Shown here: positions 21,400-29,776 of the stretch, one piece after another | Layout: each line of letters opens with the position of its first letter | Position numbering within the stretch: the stretch's first letter is position 1 | Origin: Arthrobacter woluwensis | Lineage (GTDB): Bacteria > Actinomycetota > Actinomycetes > Actinomycetales > Micrococcaceae | Direction of reading: 5' to 3' | Length of the DNA stretch: 64,000 bases | Assembly: GCF_900105345.1 (NCBI RefSeq) | Contig: NZ_FNSN01000003.1 | Location: forward strand, 1,550,001 to 1,614,000 | Position numbers and translations under genes: made by a program | Notes under the pieces: generated by a model | Databases searched by the model: none | Told to the model about the DNA's origin: nothing | The model's input: the letters and a program-made list of their open reading frames with translations, nothing else

Positions 21400-22632
21400 T
21401 CAGACGAGCCATTCCCCCTGGCGCATGACGCGCTGGAGCTGGAGGTCGGCTTCGAGCACCACGACGTCGGCGCGCAGCCCGCGGCGCAGGCTTCCCACCT
21501 CGTCATCGAGTCCCAGGACGTCGGCGGGTACGGCGGTCGCCGAGCGGACGGCATCGGCGAGAGGGACGCCCGCGGCGACCGTGCGCTGAACCACCTGGAG
21601 GAGCGTGGCGGTGCCGCCCGCGATCGAGCCGGTGGTGTCGAGGGTGGCGACCCCGTCCGCCACGGTGACGGGGGAGGGGCCGAGCATGTAATGCCCGTCG
21701 CTCAGACCGGCTGCGGCCATGGAGTCCGTCACCAGCAGGACGTTCGCGGAACCCACCAGATCGAAGACCGTCAGTGTGGTCTGAGGGTCCAGGTGCGTGT
21801 TGTCGGCGATGAGCTCGACGGCGGCGCGGCCGGCCTGGGCGGCCCGGAGGCACGCCGTCACGGGGCCGGGATCGCGGTGGTGGATGGGCCGCATGCCGTT
21901 GAACAGGTGGGTGACGGTGGGACGGCTCGTGGAGCCGTCGAACCCGGCGGCCGCGAGGCCGTCCCGGGCCGCGGCCAGGGAGGCGGCGGCGGTCGCGTCG
22001 TCGGAGTCGGTGTGCCCGAGGGACGGGACCACACCGTGGGTGGTCAGCAGGTCCACGAGTTCCGCGGCGCCCGGCAGCTCCGGGGCGTACGTCATGGTGC
22101 GGAGCTTGCCGCTGGCGGCGAGGATGAGCTCCTCGGCGAACTCCAGATCGGGGCTGAGCAGGAAGGCCGGGTTCTGGGCGCCGCAGCGTGCCTCGGAGAG
22201 GAAGGGCCCCTCGAGGTGGATGCCCTCCAGGAGACCCTCCTCGGTCAGACCCACGTAGAGTCCGATGCCGTGCAGGAGATCCTCGCGGGACGCGGTCACC
22301 ATGCTCGCGAGCAGCGACGTGGTGCCGGAGCGGTGCAGGAAGGCGATGGCCGTGCGCGCCGAGTCCTCCTGGCCGGACGGGAAATCACCGCCGTCGCCGC
22401 CGTGGCAGTGGATGTCGACCAGGCCGGGGATCAGGATCGCCCCCTCCGGCAGGGGAGTGGGCTCGAGGCCCTCGAAGGCGGGGTCGGAGAAGCCGGCCGC
22501 GGGCCCGGCGTGGACGATCCGTCCGTCCGCGATGGCCACCAGCCCGTCAGCGAGGGAATCGCCGTCGGAGACGATGCGGCCGCGCAGGATGACGCGCTGT
22601 CCATCAGGGGAAGAGGTGCTGTCCAGAGGCAT
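21400..22632 (-). CDS. nagA: N-acetylglucosamine-6-phosphate deacetylase
   Basis: NagA removes the acetyl group from N-acetylglucosamine-6-phosphate, feeding amino-sugar breakdown and cell-wall recycling. The 410-residue amidohydrolase has the metal motif GLVDIHCHGGDGGDF (histidines 75 and 77), the GTTSLLAS region, GIHLEGPFLS and the catalytic VTDSMAAAGL. The partner deaminase NagB is encoded at 33393, about 11 kb away, rather than in the same operon. A TAGACT box six bases before the ATG suggests a leaderless message. Confidence 0.94.
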   Translation of the reverse strand: MPLDSTSSPDGQRVILRGRIVSDGDSLADGLVAIADGRIVHAGPAAGFSDPAFEGLEPTPLPEGAILIPGLVDIHCHGGDGGDFPSGQEDSARTAIAFLHRSGTTSLLASMVTASREDLLHGIGLYVGLTEEGLLEGIHLEGPFLSEARCGAQNPAFLLSPDLEFAEELILAASGKLRTMTYAPELPGAAELVDLLTTHGVVPSLGHTDSDDATAAASLAAARDGLAAAGFDGSTSRPTVTHLFNGMRPIHHRDPGPVTACLRAAQAGRAAVELIADNTHLDPQTTLTVFDLVGSANVLLVTDSMAAAGLSDGHYMLGPSPVTVADGVATLDTTGSIAGGTATLLQVVQRTVAAGVPLADAVRSATAVPADVLGLDDEVGSLRRGLRADVVVLEADLQLQRVMRQGEWLV

Positions 22633-22638
22633 GCCATG

Positions 22639-22644
22639 AGTCTA
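22639..22644 (-). promoter_or_regulatory. -10 box TAGACT of nagA (leaderless type)
   Basis: TAGACT on the minus strand ends six bases before the nagA ATG, so transcription would begin at or next to the start codon. Confidence 0.45.
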
Positions 22645-22766
22645 CGGGCAGCACCGTGGAGGGCTGAAGCGTGACCGGGGCGCGGCGTCACCCGCTCGCG
22701 ATCCGGCAAGCACGCGGGAGCCGCCCGGGAGCGGGCGCTCAGGGCGGGTGAATCAGACCAGGAGCC

Positions 22767-22801
22767 TCAGAACGGACAGCTCAGAACGGACAGCTCAGAA
22801 C
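22767..22801. repeat. 14-bp tandem repeat at the nucS stop
   Basis: TCAGAACGGACAGC is present twice (22767-22780 and 22781-22794), and the next seven bases TCAGAAC begin a third copy. That third copy contains the nucS stop codon, so the 3' end of the gene was apparently duplicated by slippage. Confidence 0.8.
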
Positions 22802-23490
22802 AGGCGGCTCTCCGCGTCGTCCACGCCGCGCATCGCGTCGTAGTCGAGCGTCACGCAGTCGATGCCGCGGTCCTGCGCCAGCACCCGGGCCTGCGGCTTG
22901 ATCTGCTGAGCGGCGAAGATGCCCCGTACGGGGGCCAGCACCGGGTCCCGGTTGAGCAGTTCCAGGTACCGGGTGAGCTGCTCGACGCCGTCGATGTCGC
23001 CGCGGCGCTTGAGCTCGATCGCCACGGTGGCGCCGGCGGCATCGCGGGCCAGGATGTCGACGGGCCCGATCGCCGTGAAGTACTCGCGGCGGATGAGGCT
23101 GTAGCCGGCGCCGAGCAGTTCGATCTGCTCGGCGAGAAGACGCTGGAGATCCGCCTCGACGCCGTCCTTGATCAACCCGGGATCGACGCCGAGGTCATGG
23201 GCGGTGTCGTGGAAGATCTCGTGGATGTTGACGATCAGCCGGTCATCGGTCTTGGCGGACTGCACGACCCACTGCTCAGAGACCCCGGTCTCCAGCTCAG
23301 TGTCCTCGGGGGCCTGGACCCGCAGGGTGGCGGGCGGGCTCATCCAGTTGAGGGGCTTGTAGGAGCCGCCGTCGGAGTGGACGAGGACGGAGCCGTCCGC
23401 TTTGACCACCAGGAGGCGCTTAGCCAACGGCAGATGGGCCTTGAGGCGGCCGACGTAGTCCACGGAGCACTGAGCAATCACCAAACGCAC
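22795..23490 (-). CDS. nucS: endonuclease NucS (EndoMS), actinobacterial mismatch repair
   Basis: NucS cuts both strands at mismatches and replaces MutS/MutL in many actinobacteria. The 231-residue product reads [16 protein letters not shown] at the N-terminus. The nuclease domain has GPVDILARD and [24 protein letters not shown], containing the D...ExK catalytic pattern. It ends in ESRLF, the type of C-terminal tail that binds the sliding clamp. GTG 23490 is chosen over a much longer reading because TATTGT lies seven bases upstream. Confidence 0.93.
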   Translation of the reverse strand: MRLVIAQCSVDYVGRLKAHLPLAKRLLVVKADGSVLVHSDGGSYKPLNWMSPPATLRVQAPEDTELETGVSEQWVVQSAKTDDRLIVNIHEIFHDTAHDLGVDPGLIKDGVEADLQRLLAEQIELLGAGYSLIRREYFTAIGPVDILARDAAGATVAIELKRRGDIDGVEQLTRYLELLNRDPVLAPVRGIFAAQQIKPQARVLAQDRGIDCVTLDYDAMRGVDDAESRLF

Positions 23491-23497
23491 GCACAGA

Positions 23498-23503
23498 ACA
23501 ATA
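23498..23503 (-). promoter_or_regulatory. -10 box TATTGT of nucS (leaderless type)
   Basis: TATTGT on the minus strand is followed by seven bases and then the GTG of nucS. The spacing predicts transcription starting on the start codon. Confidence 0.45.
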
Positions 23504-23659
23504 CCGGCTCGCGCCGCGAACGGACGTGCGGGGCGCGGCCCCGTGCGTCCCGGCCGCCACGGGTGAACCTCCCGGGTGCCCGACGAACGTCGTCTGAACA
23601 GCGCGCGAGCGCTCCATGAACTCTTCGCCGGAAGGCCGCAGAGCCTCTGGGCAGCCAGG

Positions 23660-23673
23660 TTACCCGTTGGTAA
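23660..23673. promoter_or_regulatory. candidate operator palindrome before the SGNH hydrolase gene
   Basis: TTACC-CGTT-GGTAA is a perfect 5-bp palindrome in the 264-base gap between nucS and the hydrolase gene, about 80 bases before its start. It may bind a regulator. Nothing else clear was seen in this gap. Confidence 0.25.
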
Positions 23674-23754
23674 TTTCAGTCTCGGCCCCACCGCCGGGGC
23701 CGTCCACCGGACCTCACGATCCGGGGACGCGTCACCGATCAGGAGTCTCCAGAC

Positions 23755-24993
23755 ATGCAGCATCATGCCCGCGGGATGCGTTCCCGTCTCGTCCCAGCAC
23801 TCATCTCGACGCTCGGCGCAGCCGCCCTCGTCTGCGCCGCCCTCCTGTCGGCTCCGCCTGCCGCGAGTGCCGACGGCGCCGGCGCCGGTGACCCCTGGGT
23901 GGTCTCCGTCGGGGACTCGTACATCTCGGGCGAGGCGGGACGCTGGGCCGGGAACACGAACGGCAGCGCCGGGGCCATTGACGCGCTGGGGGCCACCGCT
24001 TACAACGACAACGCCTCGAACACGGCCGAGACCATCGCCCGGTGCCACCGGAGCCACGCCGCGGAAGTGAGCATCGGGGGAGGGGTGAACAGCCTGAACC
24101 TCGCCTGTTCCGGAGCCCGTACCTCGACCTTCACCAATTCGAGCGGCTACTTCAAGCCCGGCCTGGACTTCTACAGCTCCGGCGGGCAGCAGGGCCAGGC
24201 ACTCATGCTCCAGAACTTCGCGGCGAGCCACCACGTGACGATGGTGGCGCTCTCCATCGGAGGCAATGACTTCGAGTTCGGCACGATCATGCAGGAATGC
24301 GTCACGGACTTCCTGACGTCTTTCAGCTGGAGCCCGAAGTACTGCAAGAACGGCAGCACCGTCGCGACCGCCATGAGCTCCGGCACGGTCACCGCCAACA
24401 CCGCCAAGATCGCGACGGCGATGCAGAACATCCGCACGGCGATGCGGAACGCGGGGTACAGCGACGGTTCGTGGACGCTGCTCGTCCAGAACTACCCCTC
24501 GCCGCTGCCGGCGAGCGGCGCGATGCGCTACAGCCAGAGCGGGTACACCCGGCAGAACACCGGCGGGTGCGGACTATGGGACGCCGACGTCGACTACGCG
24601 GCGAACACCCTCCTGCCCACCATCAATGGCGCGGTCGCCCAGGCCGCCGCCCAGAGCGGGCTGAGCAACGTCAAGACCCTCGACGTCACGTCCCTCTTCT
24701 CCGGACGACGGCTCTGCGAGAACACCGTGGGGCTGCTGGAGGAGAAGGGCGTGACCTCCTGGGCTCAGGCCGGCGCCGCCGACGCCACCGAGTGGGTCAA
24801 CCAGATCCGCACCGTCAGCACAGCGAACTCGGACTACTTCGTCCAGGAGTCCCTGCACCCCAACTACTGGGGCCAGCTGGCGCTGCGCTCCTGCCTGCGC
24901 CAGGCCTACAACCAGGGCGCGCCGAAGGGTGGCAGCTGCGCGCGTTCCGGCACCGGGCTGCTCGGTGGGGAACCCGTCGTCGCGCTGCGCTGA
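23755..24993 (+). CDS. secreted SGNH/GDSL-type hydrolase
   Basis: The 412-residue product begins with a signal peptide (basic [10 protein letters not shown], then a hydrophobic run, cleavage likely after ASA at residue 39). The mature part has [12 protein letters not shown] with the nucleophile serine at residue 55, SIGGNDFEF (the Gly/Asn block) and [10 protein letters not shown] with the histidine, which together mark an SGNH esterase or lipase. The cysteines fit an exported disulfide-bonded protein. AGGAG precedes ATG 23755. Its substrate, possibly lipid or an acylated glycan, is unknown. Confidence 0.85.
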   Translation: MQHHARGMRSRLVPALISTLGAAALVCAALLSAPPAASADGAGAGDPWVVSVGDSYISGEAGRWAGNTNGSAGAIDALGATAYNDNASNTAETIARCHRSHAAEVSIGGGVNSLNLACSGARTSTFTNSSGYFKPGLDFYSSGGQQGQALMLQNFAASHHVTMVALSIGGNDFEFGTIMQECVTDFLTSFSWSPKYCKNGSTVATAMSSGTVTANTAKIATAMQNIRTAMRNAGYSDGSWTLLVQNYPSPLPASGAMRYSQSGYTRQNTGGCGLWDADVDYAANTLLPTINGAVAQAAAQSGLSNVKTLDVTSLFSGRRLCENTVGLLEEKGVTSWAQAGAADATEWVNQIRTVSTANSDYFVQESLHPNYWGQLALRSCLRQAYNQGAPKGGSCARSGTGLLGGEPVVALR

Positions 24994-25066
24994 CCGGCCC
25001 GGCTCCGGTCCGGTTCCGGGCACGACCCGAGGCGACACAGCGGCGACCCGGGGGCGGCGGCTTTGG

Positions 25067-25072
25067 CACAAT
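25067..25072 (+). promoter_or_regulatory. possible -10 box CACAAT of the small zinc-ribbon gene
   Basis: CACAAT lies six bases before ATG 25079. It has the spacing of the other leaderless starts here but a weaker hexamer. Confidence 0.3.
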
Positions 25073-25078
25073 GGAGTC

Positions 25079-25420
25079 ATGCCCCGCAGCAACCGCCCCC
25101 GCCGTCGTCCGGGGGGTTCCTCCACCGGGAGCGGGAAGCGTGGTGCGGCGCCTGCTCCGCTCGAAGGACTGGAGCGCGCGCGGATCGGCATCGACCGGCG
25201 CGAGGTCGCCCCGGACGGCGTCTGGATGGTCCGCACGATGACGGCGCTGAGGGCCGGCAAGGAGTACACCTGCCCCGGCTGTCACCGCCAGATCCCGCCC
25301 GGGCTGGCCCACCTGGTGGTCTGGGAGGAGGACCATCTCTTCGGCGAGCAGGCGGGGATCAACGAGCGCCGTCACTGGCACACGCGGTGCTGGACCGGGC
25401 GCAGTTACCGCTATCGCTGA
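25079..25420 (+). CDS. small conserved actinobacterial protein with Cys/His metal-site motif
   Basis: The 113-residue product has a basic Arg/Pro/Ser N-terminus (about 25 residues), then a conserved domain with TCPGCHRQI (C65, C68) and RRHWHTRCW (H99, H101, C104), which could bind one zinc. Relatives are found across actinobacteria, often labelled ATP/GTP-binding, but no nucleotide-binding motif is present here. ATG 25079 is preferred over a reading from 24929 that would overlap the hydrolase gene. The function is unknown. Confidence 0.75.
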   Translation: MPRSNRPRRRPGGSSTGSGKRGAAPAPLEGLERARIGIDRREVAPDGVWMVRTMTALRAGKEYTCPGCHRQIPPGLAHLVVWEEDHLFGEQAGINERRHWHTRCWTGRSYRYR

Positions 25421-25469
25421 GCCGGCGTCGTGCTCCGGCACCCCGGCACAACGGCGGACGCTCCTGACT

Positions 25470-25475
25470 TAGGCT
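25470..25475 (+). promoter_or_regulatory. -10 box TAGGCT of the alpha/beta hydrolase gene (leaderless type)
   Basis: TAGGCT followed by seven bases and ATG 25483. Confidence 0.45.
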
Positions 25476-25482
25476 TGAAGGC

Positions 25483-26298
25483 ATGACAGCAGTGCCCTCC
25501 GCTTATGACCCCGCCGATCCGGCGACGCTCACCTTCACCGAATCCGCCGGACCCCAGCCCCTCCGGGCGAACACGGTCCTTCCTGCGGTGAGGGAGAACA
25601 TCGAATTGCGGACCGAGGACGGGCTGACCCTGTACGGCGAACTCGCCCTCCCGGCGGACGGACAGATCCGCGCCACCCTCATCACGCTTCATCCGCTGCC
25701 CACCCACGGCGGATTCATGGACTCCCACGTCTACCGCAAGGCGTCCTACCGTCTGCCGGCCCTCGCCGGGATCGCGGTGCTGCGCTTCAACACGCGCGGC
25801 ACCTCTTCCCCGCGCGGCACGAGCGACGGGGAGTTCGACGGCGGCGTGGCGGAACGTCTCGACCTCGAGGCCGCGGTGCGGTTCGCCGTCGAGCGCGGGC
25901 TTCCGAGGCTCTGGCTGGTCGGGTGGTCCTTCGGCACCGAACTCGCGCTCCGCTACGGCAGCGTCAGCCCGGCCGCCGAGGAGATCGAGGGGGCGATCCT
26001 GCTGTCGCCGCCTTTGCACCGCGCGGACGATGACGACCTCCGCCGCTGGGGCGCGACCCCTTTGCCGTTGAAGGTCCTCGTCCCCGAGCACGACGATTAC
26101 CTGCAGCCCGCGGAGGCCGCGCAGCGCTTCTCGCTCGTGCCGCAGGCGCAGGTGATCGGCGTCGACGGCGCCAAGCACCTCTGGGTGGGGGAGAAGCACG
26201 TGCAGCGGGTCCTCAACGAGATCGTGGCCACCGTGACGCCGGAGGTCCCGACACCGTTGCCGACCGAGTGGGCCGGACCGGTAGCGCAGGGACAGTAG
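25483..26298 (+). CDS. alpha/beta hydrolase
   Basis: The 271-residue product has a typical core: ITLHPLPTHGGFMDS (oxyanion region), GIAVLRFNTRGTSSPRG, the nucleophile elbow LVGWSFGTELAL, an acid in VLVPEHDDYLQP and a C-terminal histidine in GAKHLWVG. It resembles CocE/dienelactone-like hydrolases encoded as single genes. The substrate is unknown. A strong terminator follows the stop. Confidence 0.8.
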   Translation: MTAVPSAYDPADPATLTFTESAGPQPLRANTVLPAVRENIELRTEDGLTLYGELALPADGQIRATLITLHPLPTHGGFMDSHVYRKASYRLPALAGIAVLRFNTRGTSSPRGTSDGEFDGGVAERLDLEAAVRFAVERGLPRLWLVGWSFGTELALRYGSVSPAAEEIEGAILLSPPLHRADDDDLRRWGATPLPLKVLVPEHDDYLQPAEAAQRFSLVPQAQVIGVDGAKHLWVGEKHVQRVLNEIVATVTPEVPTPLPTEWAGPVAQGQ

Positions 26299-26318
26299 CG
26301 AGGACTCCTCACCGACGG

Positions 26319-26354
26319 GAAGGGCCCCACCGCATCGGCGGTGGGGCCCTTCTT
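26319..26354. terminator. bidirectional terminator between hydrolase and transporter genes
   Basis: A 15-bp perfect stem, GAAGGGCCCCACCGC (26319-26333) with its complement (26338-26352), loop ATCG, lies between convergent genes. Confidence 0.75.
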
Positions 26355-26358
26355 CATC

Positions 26359-26397
26359 AGTGCTGGTTGTGAGTGCTGGTTGTCAGTGCTGGTCGTT
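26359..26397. repeat. 13-bp tandem repeat, three units
   Basis: AGTGCTGGTTGTG, AGTGCTGGTTGTC and AGTGCTGGTCGTT follow one another directly after the terminator, in non-coding sequence before the convergent transporter gene. Confidence 0.8.
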
Positions 26398-26408
26398 CCT
26401 CTCGGAGA

Positions 26409-27752
26409 CTACTTCCGGTCCTGTTGAGGGACCAGCACTTCCTTGATCAGGAGCATGATCGCGGCGGCGGTCGGGATGGCGATCAGGGCGCCGAGCACCC
26501 CGAGGAGGCTGCCACCGGCGATCACGGAGATCACCGCCACCGAGCCGGGGACGGACACGGCGCGCTGCATGATGCGCGGGGAGACGAAGTACGCCTCGAA
26601 CTGGAGGTACGCGAAGTAGCAGATGGCGTAGATGACGGCGGTCTGCCAGCCCATGGTGAACGACACCAGCGTCACCAGGATCCCGGCGATCAGACCACCC
26701 ACCAGCGGGATGAAGGCGAGCAGCGCGACCACGAAGGCGAGCAGGACCGAGAACGGCACGTTCAGGATGGACATCACGATGAACGCGAAGGTGGCGTTCA
26801 GGAGGGCCACGCAGACCTGGCCGATCACGTAGTTGCCCACCGAGCGCGTGATCTCCTCGGACAGTTCCATGACCCGCGGACGGCGCGAGCGCGGGGCCAG
26901 GCGGTAGGCGAACGACTTCATGGACGGCAGAGCGGCCAGGAAGTACAGCGTCAGAACGAGGACGATCAACGCGCCGAACAGGCCGTTCGCCACCGAGGTG
27001 CCGAAGCCGACGATTCCCCCGAACACCCCGCCCACGGCGCTGGAGTCCTTGATGAACTTCTGGATCTCCTCCGTCACACGGTCCTTCAGCCCGAACTGCT
27101 CGTTCAGGTTGTTGTAGAAGTCCGAGCGGAGGAAGTCATTGATCCAGACCGGACCCTGCGTGATGATCTGGTTGACCTGATCGACCACGGTGGGGATCAG
27201 GGTCGCGAAGAAGCCGCCCACCACGGCGAGCAGCCCGAGCAGCACGATCACGATGCCGGCGGGGCGCGGGATCCGGCGGTTCTCCAGGGTGCGGACCACC
27301 GGGTCGAGCCCGAGCGCGATGAACAGCGCCGCGATGATCCAGAGGATCAGCTGAGTGGTGTGGCTTCCGACATAGAACAGCAGCAGCGCCAGCCCGACGC
27401 CGACGGTGAGCATGAAGCCGAGCAGCACGGGGCGCTGGACCGCGAAGCCCTGCGCGGTCGGCTCCGTGAGGCCGCCCTCGTCGTCGCTCGCCTCGGGGAG
27501 AGCGAAGTGAGCGCGGGGAAGTGCGCCCGGCACCGGCTTCTTGAGCTGGCCGAAGGCCCGCTTGACCCGGCCGAGAAGACCCGTGTCCACGACGGCGGCT
27601 TCCGGCGCCTTCGCCGCGGCCGCCTCGACGCCCTCGCGGGAAGCGGGGGCGGCCGGCGTGGGTGCGGGGACGGACGCGACGGACTCCGTCTCGGGAGACG
27701 GCTGCTCCGTGCCCTCGGTGGGCGGGGTGTTCTCCGGCTGGTGTTCACTCAT
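26409..27752 (-). CDS. AI-2E family transporter (PerM-like permease)
   Basis: The 447-residue product has an extended Pro/Ala/Glu-rich cytoplasmic N-terminus (about 100 residues) and then seven to eight membrane segments with the family pattern (FIALGLDPVVRTLENRRIPR, LVLTLYFLAALPSM, FIPLVGGLIAGI and VSPRIMQRAVSVPG). Members export signals, osmolytes or other small molecules, and the AI-2 label is not proof of substrate. The start ATG has AAGGAAG upstream. It is divergent from the large membrane protein at 27853. Confidence 0.85.
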   Translation of the reverse strand: MSEHQPENTPPTEGTEQPSPETESVASVPAPTPAAPASREGVEAAAAKAPEAAVVDTGLLGRVKRAFGQLKKPVPGALPRAHFALPEASDDEGGLTEPTAQGFAVQRPVLLGFMLTVGVGLALLLFYVGSHTTQLILWIIAALFIALGLDPVVRTLENRRIPRPAGIVIVLLGLLAVVGGFFATLIPTVVDQVNQIITQGPVWINDFLRSDFYNNLNEQFGLKDRVTEEIQKFIKDSSAVGGVFGGIVGFGTSVANGLFGALIVLVLTLYFLAALPSMKSFAYRLAPRSRRPRVMELSEEITRSVGNYVIGQVCVALLNATFAFIVMSILNVPFSVLLAFVVALLAFIPLVGGLIAGILVTLVSFTMGWQTAVIYAICYFAYLQFEAYFVSPRIMQRAVSVPGSVAVISVIAGGSLLGVLGALIAIPTAAAIMLLIKEVLVPQQDRK

Positions 27753-27852
27753 GGGGTCTTCCTTGGGTGGTCAGGCGAAATGGTGGGCTGGGGCCGGATT
27801 CACACTATCAGCGCAGCCCTTTCCTCCCTGCTTCCCAGTCTCAGCGGATACC

Positions 27853-29709
27853 ATGAAAGAGACCATGACCCCGATGTTAGGTGCATTTGTGCGTTTGAAG
27901 TCAGCGATCGCCGTCTTTGTCCTGGGACTGGTAGTCCTGTTCCTGGGCATCGGCCAGAAGACCTTCTGGGCTCCGCCCGAGAGGGTGAGCGTTGCGCTCC
28001 CGTCCTCGGTGCAGCAGGCCCCGCTCACGGTGGTCGACCCTGCGTTCGCGAAGTTCGGCGACGGCAAGGTCGACCTGGACATCAAGGGCGACGGCGCCTT
28101 CACGGTCGCCGTCGGACGCCCCGACGATGTCGCGGCCTGGGTGGACAAGACCGCTCACAACACCGTCAAGGGCGCGGACGCGGAGGGCAAGGCTCTCGAT
28201 GTCCAGCACGTCGACGGCGAGGCGAAGGCTCCGAACCCTGCCGGCGCCGACATCTGGGCCAGCACCCAGTCCGGCAACGGCGACCTCAAGTTCGCCTGGT
28301 CAGCGCCGGACCAGGGCGACTGGTCCCTGGTGATCGCGAGCGACGGCACCAAGCCCGCTCCGTCCCAGCTCGAATTCAGCTACGCCAATGACACCAGCAC
28401 GCCGTGGAGCGTGCCGCTCATGGTGCTGGGCGGCCTGCTCATGCTGGGCGCGCTCCTCTTCGCCTTCCTCTTCGGCAAGGGCGGGTCCACGCCGGCCAAG
28501 GCCACCGCAGCGGGACCCGCGTCAGGTGGGGGCACGAAGACTCCGTCGAGCAAGGACGCCGTGGCGGACGCCCCGGCTTCCGACGCCGGGACCCCCGTCT
28601 CGGATGACAAGGCCTCGGACGTCGCCGAGCCGAAGGCCGGCGAGGCCGAGGACGCCGAGGCTCAGGACGCCGAGCCCAAGGACAAGCCGTCGGCCTTCCG
28701 CAGGATCCCCGCGATCGCCGGCGCGCTGAGCCTCGCCGTCGTCGGCGCACTGGGCGGCGTGGCGCCCGCTCACGCCGACAGCGCTTCGCCGAGCCCCGCA
28801 GCCTCCGCCGCCGGCTCCGGTGACCTGCCCGTCGTGACCGACGACCAGCTCAAGCGCATCCTCTCCAGCACGGCTGATGCCGTGAGCAGCGCCGACGCCG
28901 CCAAGAACGCCAAGGACCTCGGCGACCGCGCCACCGGTGAGGCCCTGACGATCCGCACGCAGAACTACAAGATCCGCGCCTCGGCCACGAGCCACCCGGC
29001 GGTCGCACCCGTCGCGGCTCAGAAGCTGCTGACCCAGGTCGTCCCGACGGATCGCGCCTGGCCGCGCACCGTGACCGCCGTGACCCAGGGCGCCAAGAAC
29101 CCCACGCCCCTGATCCTCACGCTGACCCAGAAGTCGGCCCGCGAGAACTACAAGCTCGTGAGCGCGTCGTACCTGCTGCCCGGCAACACCTTCCCCGCGA
29201 TGAGCGCGGACGGCGTCAAGACTCGTGACGCGAAGAGCGCCAACGGTCTGACTGCGAGCCCCTCGGACGCGATCGCGGCTCTCGTGGCCCGTCTGAAGGA
29301 TCCGAAGGGATCGGCGAAGACCAAGTTCGGTGACAACACCTACTTCCAGCAGACCGAAGAGCTGAAGAACAATGTCATCGACCCGAAGAACAACGGCGCG
29401 GACGTCAAGCCGGCCTTCGACTTCAAGCTCGTGGGCCAGCCGGACGCCGTGTACACGTCGGACGACGGCGGCGCCGTGGTGGTGGCGGACCTCGAGTTCA
29501 CCGTCACGCTGACCTCGCCCAACGAGGGCGACACCGTCGACCTCGCGGATGAGGCCGTGTCCACCCTGGCGGGCACCAAGAAGACGAACAAGAAGGTGAC
29601 GGAGCACTTCATCGACTCGGTGACGCTCCGGATCCCGCCGTCCGGGTCGAAGGAGAGCTTCACGCTGCTGTCCGCCGACCGTTACCTGACGGGCGTCAAG
29701 CTGGGCTGA
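27853..29709 (+). CDS. large membrane/secreted protein of unknown function, two-part architecture
   Basis: From ATG 27853 the product is about 618 residues (ATG 27865 is equally possible). Part one: an N-terminal membrane segment (AIAVFVLGLVVLFLGIG), an extracytoplasmic beta-rich domain and a second membrane segment (SVPLMVLGGLLMLGALLFAFLF), then an Ala/Asp/Glu/Lys-rich linker. Part two: a basic-hydrophobic stretch ending in APAHA-DS that looks like a signal peptide with cleavage site, followed by a Ser/Ala-rich spacer and a folded exported domain of about 280 residues. No catalytic motif was recognised. A proline-rich reading upstream, back to 27541, belongs to the transporter gene on the other strand. 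Confidence 0.75.
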   Translation: MKETMTPMLGAFVRLKSAIAVFVLGLVVLFLGIGQKTFWAPPERVSVALPSSVQQAPLTVVDPAFAKFGDGKVDLDIKGDGAFTVAVGRPDDVAAWVDKTAHNTVKGADAEGKALDVQHVDGEAKAPNPAGADIWASTQSGNGDLKFAWSAPDQGDWSLVIASDGTKPAPSQLEFSYANDTSTPWSVPLMVLGGLLMLGALLFAFLFGKGGSTPAKATAAGPASGGGTKTPSSKDAVADAPASDAGTPVSDDKASDVAEPKAGEAEDAEAQDAEPKDKPSAFRRIPAIAGALSLAVVGALGGVAPAHADSASPSPAASAAGSGDLPVVTDDQLKRILSSTADAVSSADAAKNAKDLGDRATGEALTIRTQNYKIRASATSHPAVAPVAAQKLLTQVVPTDRAWPRTVTAVTQGAKNPTPLILTLTQKSARENYKLVSASYLLPGNTFPAMSADGVKTRDAKSANGLTASPSDAIAALVARLKDPKGSAKTKFGDNTYFQQTEELKNNVIDPKNNGADVKPAFDFKLVGQPDAVYTSDDGGAVVVADLEFTVTLTSPNEGDTVDLADEAVSTLAGTKKTNKKVTEHFIDSVTLRIPPSGSKESFTLLSADRYLTGVKLG

Positions 29710-29730
29710 GCCCGTCCACGCATCGTTCCC

Positions 29731-29759
29731 CGGCCGGTGAGGTGATCCCTCACCGGCCG
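29731..29759 (+). terminator. hairpin after the large membrane protein gene
   Basis: A 12-bp perfect stem (CGGCCGGTGAGG and complement) with a 5-base loop and no T-run. It may end or process the upstream message, just before the ribosome site of the next gene. Confidence 0.45.
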
Positions 29760-29776
29760 AACACCGAGGAGGACAG

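Noticed and set aside
23491-24234. The upstream half of the 479-residue minus-strand frame containing nucS
   Set aside because: It is antisense to the SGNH hydrolase gene. NucS proteins start at the [10 protein letters not shown] position, and a promoter box lies just before it.
25079-25420. ATP/GTP-binding label for the small protein
   Set aside because: No P-loop or other nucleotide motif is present; only a Cys/His metal-site pattern is visible.
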